Shown: positions 7,808 through 16,209, counted from the stretch's first letter. The stretch is 64,000 nt of DNA from Erythrobacter ani (GCF_019204025.1 NZ_JAGSPB010000003.1:310001-374000); one strand, 5' to 3'. The notes: a model not told the origin generated them from the sequence alone. A program made the numbers and translations.

Positions 7808-8368
7808 TCAGTTATTACGCGGTGCGCGTGACGATGAATGGTACTGAACGATCTTCCAGCCATCTGCATCATGGGCGAGGACCGAGGTCGCAACCCCTTC
7901 GCGGTCGATTACGCGACCGTCGGCCAGTTCGATCCGATAGGTGTACGTTTCGCGGCCATACGCCATATGTCCCATCCGGGTGACTGCGAGCGTCGGTTCG
8001 CCGAAGGTGAAGCTGGTTATTGCATCGAGTTCCGGTCCCAGGTGATGCTCCATGTAATGCGTGAAGCTGCCTTCCGCCTTGCCGTTTTCGTAAATGAAGG
8101 ATTCCTGGGCAAACAGCGCAGCCATGGCCTCTGCATCGCGCGACGTCAGGGCATCGCGATATGATGTCAGAATTGCTTCTGCCCCAGCAACGTCATCGTT
8201 CATCGCAGCCATATGCTCGGCATGGTTCATGCCCTGCTCCGTATGATCCATCGGCGTTGATACCGAATGTTCCGAATGCGCCGAATGGTCCATGGATTGT
8301 GCCAGGGCGGGAGTGCCGCCTGCAGCCAAGGCCAGGGCGACCGCGCTTAGAGATAGTCTTATCCTCAT
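7808..8368 (-). CDS. Exported SnoaL/DUF4440-like protein with Met/His N-terminus
   Basis: The 186-residue protein has a signal peptide (cleavage ALA-QS), a Met/His-rich linker (MDHSAHSEHS, MDHTEQGMNHAEHMAAM) and an NTF2-like alpha+beta domain from about residue 60 (ILTSYRDALTSRDAEAMAALFA, later DGWKIVQYHSSSR) of the SnoaL/DUF4440 kind. The fold usually binds small ligands; here the Met/His stretch suggests metal binding in the periplasm. It sits between copB and the PepSY gene in the same operon. The enzymatic role, if any, is unknown. Confidence 0.7.
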   Translation of the reverse strand: MRIRLSLSAVALALAAGGTPALAQSMDHSAHSEHSVSTPMDHTEQGMNHAEHMAAMNDDVAGAEAILTSYRDALTSRDAEAMAALFAQESFIYENGKAEGSFTHYMEHHLGPELDAITSFTFGEPTLAVTRMGHMAYGRETYTYRIELADGRVIDREGVATSVLAHDADGWKIVQYHSSSRAPRNN

Positions 8369-8384
8369 TGGATATTTCCTTCCT

Positions 8385-9587
8385 TTAAAACCAGAATCGC
8401 AAGCCCACGACGTAATTCGTCACGCTCGCGTCTTCCCCTGCGGCGCGTGCAAAATCGGCGCTTTGTCCAATCCGCCATTCCTGGGAAACGCCGACATAAG
8501 GCGCGAATTCGCGTGCGAACTCGTAGCGAAGACGCAGACCTGCCTCGATCCGGTCGAGACCTGAGCCGATACCCAGTTCAGGAATATCCTGCGCCGAAAG
8601 AGCGATTTCGGCACGCGGCTGAAGGATCAGCCGCTGCGTGATGCGCTGATCAAGCTCGCCCTCAAAGCGCGCCGTTACATCGCCCTTGCTCGATACGAAC
8701 GCCGCGACGTCGATCTCGAACTGGTAAGGGGCAATGCCCTGGACACCGATGACCGCATGGGTGCGCTCGGGCCCCGTCAGATCCTGACGGACACCGGCTT
8801 GGAAATCGAAGAAGGGTGCGATGGCGCGGCTCCAGAGCGCCTGGACCTCGGCGCCCTCGACGGGCTCACCGAAGCTGCCTTCACCCTCGGATTTGAACCA
8901 GAACTTGTCGATATCACCGCCATAATATCCCTGGATATCCCAAAGATATCCATCAGCTCCTTCGCGTGCGCGATACTCAAGGCGGTCGCCCTGAAACCAG
9001 AAGCGCATCCCGCCGTCGGTCTCACGGACAAGTTCGCGCCGCGCTTCGTTCATGGCTTCCTCGCCCCAGATCGCAACCGCCGCGCGCGCGGGACCGCTCC
9101 CAGCTTCGGGAGGAGGCGGCAGCAGCGGGATATCGTCGTTCGAGCCCATCTGCATCGCCGAATGGTCCATGCCCTGCATGTCCTGCGATCCCATCTGCCC
9201 ATGGTTCATCTGGCTGTGATCCATCTGCCCATGGTCCATCGACGAGCTGCTGGCTTCCGCCTGCCCCATGTCGCCGCGGTTCATTTGCGAATGATCCATC
9301 GCGCCTTCGTCAGGCCTGCCCTGCGGCATCGAACCATGATCCATCGTCGAATGGTCCATCGCAACTTCAGGCTGGGCAGCGGGGCCGCAAGCCCCCTCTG
9401 CTACCGGATGCCCCATCGCGCGATGGCGCTCGGCTGCCGCCTCGCACTTTGTTTTGGCGTCAGCCTGCGCCTCGGCGCTCTGCTGCGGTTCCACTGGCGA
9501 GTGACCCGCATGCTGCGCCGCGGCGGGGGAGGCGAGAACCGAACCCGCGGCGGCCGAGGCAAGCAGGCTGATGATAGATATCTTCAT
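8385..9587 (-). CDS. copB: Copper resistance outer-membrane protein CopB
   Basis: The 400-residue exported protein has a signal peptide, a long Met/His/Gln-rich N-terminal half (repeats such as MDHSQMNHGQM and MDHSTMDHG, residues about 75-150) and a C-terminal beta-barrel domain from about residue 165 that ends VTNYVVGLRFWF with the terminal Phe of outer-membrane barrels. This is the CopB/PcoB layout. The protein binds copper at the cell surface or exports it from the periplasm. Its ATG overlaps the copA stop by four bases, as in typical copAB operons. The Met/His region is unusually extended. Confidence 0.9.
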   Translation of the reverse strand: MKISIISLLASAAAGSVLASPAAAQHAGHSPVEPQQSAEAQADAKTKCEAAAERHRAMGHPVAEGACGPAAQPEVAMDHSTMDHGSMPQGRPDEGAMDHSQMNRGDMGQAEASSSSMDHGQMDHSQMNHGQMGSQDMQGMDHSAMQMGSNDDIPLLPPPPEAGSGPARAAVAIWGEEAMNEARRELVRETDGGMRFWFQGDRLEYRAREGADGYLWDIQGYYGGDIDKFWFKSEGEGSFGEPVEGAEVQALWSRAIAPFFDFQAGVRQDLTGPERTHAVIGVQGIAPYQFEIDVAAFVSSKGDVTARFEGELDQRITQRLILQPRAEIALSAQDIPELGIGSGLDRIEAGLRLRYEFAREFAPYVGVSQEWRIGQSADFARAAGEDASVTNYVVGLRFWF

Positions 9588-11431
9588 GCGCCCTCTCCGG
9601 CAGGATTGGCAACCGTGACGATCTGAAACATCCCGGCATGCATGTGATAGAGAAGGTGGCAGTGGAAGGCCCAGTCGCCCGGCTCGTCCGCCGTCAGGTC
9701 GAACTGCGCGCTGCCACCCGGTTGCAGGATAACCGTGTGCTTCAGTGGTTGACGGTTTGGAGGTGCACCGTTGACCAGCTCGAAGAAGTGTCCGTGCAGA
9801 TGGATCGGGTGTGCCATCATCGTGTCATTGATCAGCTTTACCCGCACGCGTTCATTATAGGCAAAGCGGATCGGCTCCTCGGAGACGGCGGAGAATTTCT
9901 TGCCGTCGAACGACCACATGTAGCGTTCCATGTTCCCGGTAAGATGGATTTCCATCCGGCGCGAAGGGCTTCGCGAGTCCTTGTTTGGTGTCAGCGCGCG
10001 CAGCTTGCGATAGTCGAGGGTACGGTGCGGGACATCGGCAAGGCCAATCCCGGGATCGCCCATCCGGTCGACCGGGTTCATCGACACCATGTCGATGCCC
10101 GGTCCGACCTTCACATCGGGAGGCAATAGCGAGGTATCGCGCATCTGCATGCCTCCCGCCATGCCAGCCATTCCGGTCATCTCCGCCGAACCGCCATCCA
10201 TACCGGACATCCCGTCCGCGCCAGCCGCTCCGCTCGATCCGTGATCCATTCCGGCCATCCCGCCAGCGCCATGGTCCATGCCGGCCATACCAGCATCGCC
10301 GCCGGAGCCATGGTCCATACCGCTCATGCCCATATCGGCCATAGTGAGCAGCGGGGGATCGCGCAGCGGCGGGATGGCCGCACGCGCGCCGGGCGTGCTC
10401 GCCAGCGTTGCGATGCCCATACCTGACCGATCCATCGACTCCGCCATCAGCGTGTAAGCCTGCTGCTCACCCGGCGTCACCACGACGTCGTAGGTTTCCG
10501 CGACGCCGATCTGGAACTCGTCCACTTCGACCGGCTCGACGTTCTGCCCGTCGGCTTGAACCACGGTCATCGGCAGGCCGGGGATGCGAATATTGAAAAA
10601 TGTCATGGCGCCGGCATTGATGAACCGAAGCCGCACACGCTCGCCCGGACGGAAAAGATATTCCAGATTGTCGAGCGGTCCATGACCGTTCAGCAGATAT
10701 GTATAAGTTGCGCTCGACACATCGAGGATGTCGGTTGGCATCATGCGCATTCTGGCCCACATCCGGCGATCCTCGCCCGAGAGCGGATAGTCGTCGGTCC
10801 AGGTATTCTGGTTGTAGTTGAAGTAGCCTTCGCCCTTCTTGAGCTTGTCGAATATCGTGTGGGGCGACATTTCGCTGAACTCGCTCAGCACCACGATATA
10901 TTCGCGGTCGGCCTGCACCGGATCGGGACCTGCGGGATCGACCACGATCGGACCATAATGACCGGCCTGTTCCTGCAGCCCGCTATGCGAATGCCACCAA
11001 TAGGTGCCTGCCTGCCGCACGGGAAATTCCGCTGTGAAGGTCTCGCCCGGCTTCACGCCGGGAAAACTTACGCCCGGCACGCCATCGAGCTGGAACGGCA
11101 CGAGCAGGCCATGCCAGTGGATCGAGGTGTCTTCCTCAAGCTGGTTATGGACGTTGAGGCGGACGGTGGTCCCTTCGCGCAGGCGAAGGAGTGGCCCAGG
11201 GATGCTGCCATTGACGGCAATCGCGCCGCCACGCCTGTTGCCGGTGGAGAAAGCCGAGCGCGCAACCGTCAGATCGATATTCGGTCCGGTCGCCTCATCG
11301 ATACCTCGCCGGGCGGCCCCGGAGAGCAGATCTCCGCCTCGCGCCCAAGCGGGAACGGCACCGCCCAGGCCAAGCAGGCCCAGCCCGCTGGCACTTGTTC
11401 CAAGAAATTTTCGGCGATTGACGGCAGGCAT
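9584..11431 (-). CDS. copA: CopA-type multicopper oxidase
   Basis: I chose the ATG at 11431 because AGGAG lies six bases upstream; an in-frame ATG at 11452 would add seven residues. The 615-residue protein has a Tat signal (NRRKFLGTSA), three cupredoxin domains and all copper-centre motifs: HWHG, WWHSHSG, HPIHLHGHFF and HCHLLYHMHAGMF (type 1 Met present). Between domains 2 and 3 is a Met/Gly/His-rich insertion with repeated AGMDHG units, as in PcoA/CopA. It oxidises Cu(I) in the periplasm. It follows the ECF sigma gene and is translationally coupled to copB. Confidence 0.93.
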   Translation of the reverse strand: MPAVNRRKFLGTSASGLGLLGLGGAVPAWARGGDLLSGAARRGIDEATGPNIDLTVARSAFSTGNRRGGAIAVNGSIPGPLLRLREGTTVRLNVHNQLEEDTSIHWHGLLVPFQLDGVPGVSFPGVKPGETFTAEFPVRQAGTYWWHSHSGLQEQAGHYGPIVVDPAGPDPVQADREYIVVLSEFSEMSPHTIFDKLKKGEGYFNYNQNTWTDDYPLSGEDRRMWARMRMMPTDILDVSSATYTYLLNGHGPLDNLEYLFRPGERVRLRFINAGAMTFFNIRIPGLPMTVVQADGQNVEPVEVDEFQIGVAETYDVVVTPGEQQAYTLMAESMDRSGMGIATLASTPGARAAIPPLRDPPLLTMADMGMSGMDHGSGGDAGMAGMDHGAGGMAGMDHGSSGAAGADGMSGMDGGSAEMTGMAGMAGGMQMRDTSLLPPDVKVGPGIDMVSMNPVDRMGDPGIGLADVPHRTLDYRKLRALTPNKDSRSPSRRMEIHLTGNMERYMWSFDGKKFSAVSEEPIRFAYNERVRVKLINDTMMAHPIHLHGHFFELVNGAPPNRQPLKHTVILQPGGSAQFDLTADEPGDWAFHCHLLYHMHAGMFQIVTVANPAGEGA

Positions 11432-11479
11432 AGGGGGCTCCTGAGAAGGCATATACCGTCACTTACGCGGCCACCTGCG

Positions 11480-12046
11480 CTACCCCTCAAAGTTTTCGAA
11501 CCGCTCCTTCAGCCGGTTGCGCGCACGATAGATGCGCGTCTCGACAGCTTTCTCCGTGGTGCCGAGCAGCTCGGCAGCCTCGGCCTGGCTGTATCCCTCG
11601 ACAGTGACCAGCACGAGCGCCTCTTGCAGCCGCACCGGCAAGCGCCCGATTTCGGCCTGGACCAGCCGCAGCTGTTCGCGGGCTCCGGCAACATTTTCGG
11701 GATTGGGGGCATCGTCGGCAACGGCGTCGGCTTCCCGCCCGTCCGGCAAACTAAGGAAGCCCGCAACTTTCCTCCGGCGGAGCCTGTCGCGGCACCGGTT
11801 GAGAACGATTGTCGTCAAATAAGGACCGATGGGCTTGCTCGGATCGAGGCGATGCCGTGTCAGCCAGACCGAAGCGAGACTGTCCTGGACGACATCTTGG
11901 GCCCGCGAGGGTGAACCCAGCATACGCGTGGCGAGCGCAATCAACCTAGCGATCTCATGCTCGACCAGAGCTGTGAACGCCCGCTTGTCACCGGCTATCG
12001 CCCGCCCGATCAGAGCTTCGTTCGAAGTGTCATCCACCACTGCCAA
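11480..12046 (-). CDS. ECF sigma factor, CnrH-like, controlling the copper genes
   Basis: The 188-residue protein has sigma region 2 (TALVEHEIARLIALATRMLGSPSRAQDVVQDSLASVW, quoted in part) and region 4 (LPVRLQEALVLVTVEGYSQAEAAELLGTTEKAVETRIYRAR, in part), the two domains of an ECF RNA polymerase sigma subunit. It is third in the order membrane anti-sigma, periplasmic sensor, sigma, each six bases or fewer apart, like cnrYXH of Cupriavidus. The gene is followed by copA. Its probable promoter motif, TTGAGGG-N16-CGTAAA, occurs ahead of its own operon and three others, implying autoregulation. The target assignment is inference. Confidence 0.88.
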   Translation of the reverse strand: MAVVDDTSNEALIGRAIAGDKRAFTALVEHEIARLIALATRMLGSPSRAQDVVQDSLASVWLTRHRLDPSKPIGPYLTTIVLNRCRDRLRRRKVAGFLSLPDGREADAVADDAPNPENVAGAREQLRLVQAEIGRLPVRLQEALVLVTVEGYSQAEAAELLGTTEKAVETRIYRARNRLKERFENFEG

Positions 12047-12052
12047 GGCTGA

Positions 12053-12487
12053 TCAGTCACGCGGATCGCGCGTGAGGGCCGCGGACACTTTCCGGTCGAA
12101 CTGAAGCTGCTGATCGGGATCGAGAATTTCCCGCATGTCGAAGACGTGGCGCACGGTCGCTTTTTGCAAATCGCCCATGCGCGCATGCACCTCGTCGATC
12201 GCGGCACTGACTTCGGGCCCGTATTCGTGCTCGGTTTCCATTGCCTGGGCGAGCTGGGCGTTGGCTGCGCGCGCAGAGGCTTCGAGCCTTGCCTGTTCTA
12301 CCGCGAAACGCGCTTCGAGCGCGTCGAGCCGCTGCTCCTGATCAGCCGTGAGCGAGAGTTCATCGTGCACGAACTGGTGCAGGCTACCCTCGGCATCGTT
12401 GTTGGACCAGCGATCGGCGGCAAGCGCTCCGAGGCATCCGGCGAGCGCCGCCAGCAGGACCGCGAGGACAAGGTGAAACTTCTTCAA
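12053..12487 (-). CDS. CnrX-like periplasmic metal sensor
   Basis: The 144-residue protein has an N-terminal membrane anchor (LVLAVLLAALAGCLGALAA) and a helical-hairpin periplasmic domain of the CnrX/heavy-metal-sensor type. The known CnrX metal ligands have counterparts at matching spacing: His-x3-His in HQFVH, a Glu 17 residues later in LDALEARF, and a His 73 residues after the second His followed by Met at +4 in RHVFDM. It should bind a divalent metal in the periplasm and signal through the small membrane partner to release the sigma factor. It lies three bases after that partner and six before the sigma gene. Confidence 0.8.
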   Translation of the reverse strand: MKKFHLVLAVLLAALAGCLGALAADRWSNNDAEGSLHQFVHDELSLTADQEQRLDALEARFAVEQARLEASARAANAQLAQAMETEHEYGPEVSAAIDEVHARMGDLQKATVRHVFDMREILDPDQQLQFDRKVSAALTRDPRD

Positions 12488-12490
12488 CGC

Positions 12491-12787
12491 CTATGACCCC
12501 ACATGAAGCAAAGCAGCGGGCGACAGGGATTCTCCGCCAACGAGGCTCTCGCCAACAATTTCTGTAGGAGCGCCATATTCGGACGGCCATCCGCTGGTCC
12601 CTGCGCCTGCCGCCAGGCCGACGACAAACAGACCGGCGAACAAGGCCATTCTGCGTCGCTGATCGGCAATTTCGCCAAGCTGTCCTGCGCGCTGCCAGAC
12701 GCCGTTCATGAAGTCGGGCGGCACGTCGCCAGCCTCCTGCGACGCCATCGTGCCGAGCATCGCATCGAGTGTCTGATTATCACGCAT
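12491..12787 (-). CDS. CnrY-like membrane anti-sigma factor
   Basis: This 98-residue protein begins MRDNQTLDAMLGTMASQEAGDVPPDF, a short cytosolic segment able to grip a sigma factor, followed by one membrane helix (MALFAGLFVVGLAAGAG, residues about 47-63) and a short periplasmic tail. The size and topology match CnrY and similar single-pass anti-sigma factors. It is the first gene of the anti-sigma/sensor/sigma/copA/copB operon, with a predicted ECF promoter immediately upstream. Sequence similarity to CnrY itself is weak; the assignment rests on topology and context. Confidence 0.7.
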   Translation of the reverse strand: MRDNQTLDAMLGTMASQEAGDVPPDFMNGVWQRAGQLGEIADQRRRMALFAGLFVVGLAAGAGTSGWPSEYGAPTEIVGESLVGGESLSPAALLHVGS

Positions 12788-12815
12788 CCCTTGCTCCTGT
12801 CGGTTGCACGGTTCC

Positions 12816-12844
12816 TATACGCGACACTTCGCGCAAACCCTCAA
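12816..12844 (-). promoter_or_regulatory. Predicted ECF sigma promoter, site 2 (sigma/copAB operon)
   Basis: On the minus strand TTGAGGG (12838-12844) is followed by 16 bases and CGTATA (12816-12821), about 30 bases ahead of the anti-sigma gene start at 12787. Its -35 box forms one arm of a palindrome with site 3. Confidence 0.72.
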
Positions 12845-12850
12845 GATAAT

Positions 12851-12879
12851 TTGAGGGCAAGAAGCAATTGATGCGTAAA
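12851..12879 (+). promoter_or_regulatory. Predicted ECF sigma promoter, site 3 (DUF411 operon)
   Basis: TTGAGGG (12851-12857) is followed by 16 bases and CGTAAA (12874-12879). It is back to back with site 2, only six bases (GATAAT) separating the two -35 boxes, so one divergent control region serves both directions. The untranslated leader before the DUF411 gene would be near 100 bases. Confidence 0.72.
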
Positions 12880-12983
12880 GGCATTGAGTCAAAAGCACGC
12901 GTCGTTTGCCGGCGCAGAATTTGCGCGGACACATTCTGGCAAAGTCATTCTGCTCGGCGCGGCCTCAGGAAAGGCAAATGTAA

Positions 12984-13451
12984 ATGAGTTTCATCAATCC
13001 ATCAAAACCGTTCAGTCGTTCGCTGGCGGCTTCGCTCCTCCTCGCCCTTGCAGCCTGCTCGAATGCGGCCCAGGCCGCGACATACACGATGTACCGCGAC
13101 GCAGGGTGCGGGTGCTGTCTTAACTGGGCCGGTCACGTAGAACACGGGCTCGAAGCGGAGGTCGCCTCGGTCGACTCCGACGACATGGCTGCACTAAAGA
13201 CAGCCAGGGGTGTACCGCAGGATCTGTGGTCGTGCCACACGATGGAAGTCGATGGCTATATCATCGAAGGCCACGTGCCGGCCGATGCCGTCGCGAAGCT
13301 ATTACGCGAACGCCCCGAAGGAGTGGCAGGCCTGGCCGTGCCCGGAATGCCGCTTGGCTCGCCCGGGATGGAACTCGGGGACCAGGTGCAGCCCTATGAT
13401 GTCATCGCCTTCGGCCCAGGCGGGCGGAGCGTGTTCGCATCCTACCCGTGA
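12984..13451 (+). CDS. DUF411 periplasmic metal-binding protein
   Basis: The 155-residue protein has a lipoprotein-like signal (LLLALAACSNAAQAA, lipobox LAAC) and a DUF411 domain: TMYRDAGCGCCLNWAGHVE with a CGCC cysteine motif, then VPQDLWSCHTMEVDGYIIEGHVPADAV. DUF411 proteins are small metal-binding proteins found with copper and other metal resistance genes; the CGCC and SCHTM residues are likely ligands. It is divergent from the anti-sigma/copAB operon and probably shares sigma control. Confidence 0.82.
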   Translation: MSFINPSKPFSRSLAASLLLALAACSNAAQAATYTMYRDAGCGCCLNWAGHVEHGLEAEVASVDSDDMAALKTARGVPQDLWSCHTMEVDGYIIEGHVPADAVAKLLRERPEGVAGLAVPGMPLGSPGMELGDQVQPYDVIAFGPGGRSVFASYP

Positions 13452-13494
13452 ATATGGGCAGCCCTTTTTGCGCCAACTCTGACGGAGGACCATC

Positions 13495-13770
13495 ATGTCG
13501 GACTATTCGGTCAAAACCTCAATTTTCATATGGGGCTGGACACTCAGCCTCTTCCTGCTTTTCAGCTACCTGATCTGCATCGGTTTCGGCCTGCTCGCGC
13601 CCGAACAGGCGCACATGCACGAAGCGTGGGCGCCGCTGCTTCCCGGTTTCGAGTGGCTGACCCTCTCGGGCTTTCTGGCAGGCGCTCTTGGAAGTTTTTT
13701 GTATGGTTGGTATATTGCTTTAATCGCGGTGCCGCTTTTCCGATATTTTCAGAAGCGTTTCAGTCGATAG
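13495..13770 (+). CDS. DUF5676-like two-helix membrane protein
   Basis: The ATG at 13495 has GGAGGA upstream. The 91-residue product has two membrane helices (IFIWGWTLSLFLLFSYLICIGFGLL and LSGFLAGALGSFLYGWYIALIAVPLF, quoted in part) joined by a periplasmic loop with HMHEAWAPLLPGFEW. This matches the small DUF5676 family seen beside copper and silver genes. The His/Met loop may bind metal. It is the second gene after the DUF411 gene, 43 bases downstream. Confidence 0.7.
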   Translation: MSDYSVKTSIFIWGWTLSLFLLFSYLICIGFGLLAPEQAHMHEAWAPLLPGFEWLTLSGFLAGALGSFLYGWYIALIAVPLFRYFQKRFSR

Positions 13771-13932
13771 ACAGAGCTTGTCGCGGTAACTTGGTCCAAG
13801 AGGGGCAAGGCCTCGTCTGGCTCATTTCGATCGCATATTATTACTGGAGCTAGAGCCATTCCCAGAACTCCGTCCCAAGGAGAGAGGCGATCCCTGTTAG
13901 TTCACGTCGCCATCGGCGCTGTTCTGGGTGTA

Positions 13933-14670
13933 GTGATTCTTCACCCGCTCACGACGCTCGTCTTTTGGTACGAGTTTGGTGCCTTGGCCTTTGCCGACCA
14001 AGACAGCGCACTCAGCTTCATAATCGACCGGACTCTCTCCGCGTTTGCGTTCGAAATGTTTGCAATGAGCTTGATATATGCCGCGATCGGCGGCGCGATC
14101 GGACTGGGTTTTGGAGTGTATCATGTTCGGCTCGTGCACGAGCGGTCCAGAGTTCGCTTTCTGGAACGCGAACTCAATGAAGAACTTCCATTACTAATAG
14201 CTCGCGGCGAAAGCGAGCAGCTGGAATTCAAATCTTCCTTCCGTTGGGACAGGCGTCAGGAGAAAGTCAACCGCAGCTTGCAGCAAGTCATCGTCAAAAC
14301 CCTGGCGGGGTTCCTCAACCAAGAGGGCGGCACTCTCCTTATCGGTGTCGAAGATGATGGCAGCATCGCGGGCATCGAGGCGGACATGCAAACGCTTAAG
14401 CCCGCCAACCAGGATGGCTTCGAACGTTTATTGATGGACACAGCAAAAGAGGGTCTTGGAGGACACGCGTGTGCTCTGATCCATTGTAGGTTCCACAAAC
14501 TCGAGGAAAAGATCGTTTGCCGAGTTATTGTGGAGAAGAGCTTGGAGCCGATCTATTTTTCCGAAGGGAGCGTGGCCCGGTTCATGCTGCGAGCAGGCAA
14601 TAGCACGCGTGAGCTCGATGTGCGCGAAGCTCAGGCTTATCTCCAGCATCGCGGGAAAGTGAGCATCTAA
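13933..14670 (+). CDS. Membrane-anchored AlbA_2 (Schlafen-like) domain protein
   Basis: The GTG at 13933 is the first standard start, but the frame stays open upstream and already encodes a helix there (LLVHVAIGAVLGVVI, after AAGGAGAG and a CTG at 13891), so the real start may be earlier. Two N-terminal membrane helices lead to an AlbA_2 domain from about residue 95: ESEQLEFKSSF, GFLNQEGGTLLIGVEDDGSIAG. The AlbA_2 fold often binds nucleic acid or acts as a regulator; a membrane-tethered form is less common. It lies between two sigma-regulated transcripts. Role unknown. Confidence 0.65.
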   Translation: MILHPLTTLVFWYEFGALAFADQDSALSFIIDRTLSAFAFEMFAMSLIYAAIGGAIGLGFGVYHVRLVHERSRVRFLERELNEELPLLIARGESEQLEFKSSFRWDRRQEKVNRSLQQVIVKTLAGFLNQEGGTLLIGVEDDGSIAGIEADMQTLKPANQDGFERLLMDTAKEGLGGHACALIHCRFHKLEEKIVCRVIVEKSLEPIYFSEGSVARFMLRAGNSTRELDVREAQAYLQHRGKVSI

Positions 14671-14779
14671 CCGCTGGTCTGTGGGACAGCACGCGTGTTC
14701 GGAGCGCTTTGTCGATCGGCTCAGTTCCTGCAAATTTATGATGCGGTTGGGGCTTCGCCCCGCCACATACTCAAAAATA

Positions 14780-14808
14780 TTGAGGGATGAGCCCCGACCG
14801 AACGTACT
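14780..14808 (+). promoter_or_regulatory. Predicted ECF sigma promoter, site 4 (permease-channel operon)
   Basis: TTGAGGG (14780-14786) is followed by exactly 16 bases and CGTACT (14803-14808), a weaker -10 than the other sites. CTCAA at 14770-14774 forms a short inverted repeat with the -35 box, as at sites 2 and 3. The permease start is about 50 bases downstream. Confidence 0.6.
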
Positions 14809-14856
14809 GTCCGGCATGATCTTTCTTGAACGGGAGACCATCGACAGGGGAAAGTC

Positions 14857-16209
14857 TTGCAAGACCATGAGCACGAGAATCAAAGCGAAACAGCTGGCTC
14901 GATAACCCTGCTGGGCGGCGTGGCGATGGGAACCGGCGTCATGATCGGTGCCGGCATATTCGCGCTGACCGGGCAGATCGCCGAGCTTGCCGGTCCGCTC
15001 TTCCCCTTATCCTTCATCGCTGGCGCGCTGGTAACCTCGCTGGCGGCGTACAGCTATATCAAGATGTCGAACAAATGGCCGTCTTCGGGCGGCATCGCGA
15101 TGATCTTGCAGAAAGCATACGGACCCGGCGTGATCGCCGCCTCTGCCTCGCTCCTAATGGCGCTGTCGATGGTGATTAACGAGAGCCTCGTGGCCCGCAC
15201 CTTTGCCACTTACGCGCTGCGCCCGTTCGGCCTCGAAAGCAGCGGGTGGCTCGTTTCTCTCGCAGCGCTTGCCGTCATCATTTTCGCCTATCTCGTCAAT
15301 GCAGCGGGCAACAGGTCGGTAAGCGGCTTCTCGCTTATCATGTCCGCCATCAAGATCGGCGGCATCGCGCTGTTCGCAGTCGCCGCGATCTTGGCCAGCG
15401 GTTTTTCATCAGGCGCATTTTCGCAGCCCGTCTCGCTGACCAATGCAGAAGCCCTGCTCGCCTCGGTTGCTTTCTCGATCCTCGCCTTCAAGGGCTTCAC
15501 CACGATTACCAATAGCGGCGGCGAAATCGTCGACCCGCACAAGAATGTCGGCCGGACGATCATGATCTCGATCGCGGTCTGTATCGTGATCTATCTGCTT
15601 GTCGCAGTGGCGGTGGGTTCGAGCCTGAGCATATCCGAGATCGTCGAGGCGCGCGATTATTCGCTCGCAGCAGCGGCGCGTCCGGCGCTGGGAGAACTGG
15701 GCTTCTATTTCACCGTCGCGATCGCGATCGCCGCAACGACTTCGGGCGTGATCGCGAGCGTATTTGCCGTGTCGCGCATGCTTGCGATGCTGACCGACAT
15801 GAAGATGATCCCGCACAGCCATTTCGGCATGAGCGGCGGGATACGCAGCCACATGCTGGTCTATACGGTGGTCATTGCCGGGACGCTTGCCGTCCTGTTC
15901 GATCTGTCGCGGATCGCCTCGCTGGGCGCCTTCTTCTACCTCGTCATGGATATGCTGGTGCACTGGGGCGTCCTGCGTCACCTGCGCAAGGAAGTCGGCG
16001 CGCGAGCATCAATACTTCTTACAGCACTCGCGGCAGATGGCGTGGTCCTCGCAGCCTTTACCGCGGCCAAATTGCGCAGCGATCCTGCCGTTGTCGCCTA
16101 TGCGGCGATCGGCATCGTCGCGGTGTTCGTGGGGGAATGGATCTACCTCTCGCGCAATTCCGAAGCGCCCGCTTCTCACAAAGATGATCGGTCAGGAGAG
16201 AAGAGTTGA
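14857..16209 (+). CDS. APC-superfamily amino acid permease
   Basis: A TTG start is preceded by GGGGAAAG. The 450-residue protein has about twelve membrane helices; helix 1 carries the APC signature GVMIGAGIFALTGQIAELAGPLFPLSF (quoted in part) with the unwound GAGIF substrate-binding segment, and GGIAMILQKAYGPGV follows helix 2. It should import an amino acid or related amine with protons across the inner membrane; the substrate is not evident. It is the first gene of a six-gene coupled run and follows a copy of the predicted ECF promoter, which is unusual company for an amino acid transporter. Confidence 0.88.
   Translation: MQDHEHENQSETAGSITLLGGVAMGTGVMIGAGIFALTGQIAELAGPLFPLSFIAGALVTSLAAYSYIKMSNKWPSSGGIAMILQKAYGPGVIAASASLLMALSMVINESLVARTFATYALRPFGLESSGWLVSLAALAVIIFAYLVNAAGNRSVSGFSLIMSAIKIGGIALFAVAAILASGFSSGAFSQPVSLTNAEALLASVAFSILAFKGFTTITNSGGEIVDPHKNVGRTIMISIAVCIVIYLLVAVAVGSSLSISEIVEARDYSLAAAARPALGELGFYFTVAIAIAATTSGVIASVFAVSRMLAMLTDMKMIPHSHFGMSGGIRSHMLVYTVVIAGTLAVLFDLSRIASLGAFFYLVMDMLVHWGVLRHLRKEVGARASILLTALAADGVVLAAFTAAKLRSDPAVVAYAAIGIVAVFVGEWIYLSRNSEAPASHKDDRSGEKS

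Noticed and set aside
9100..10330. Repetitive Met/His and Gly-Met-His segments in copB and copA as a possible CRISPR or tandem DNA repeat
   Set aside because: The repeats are protein-level low-complexity metal-binding stretches inside intact genes, not regular DNA spacers and repeats.
14749..14761. GGGGC-TTC-GCCCC hairpin upstream of the permease promoter
   Set aside because: A short stem with no T-run; too weak to call as a terminator.
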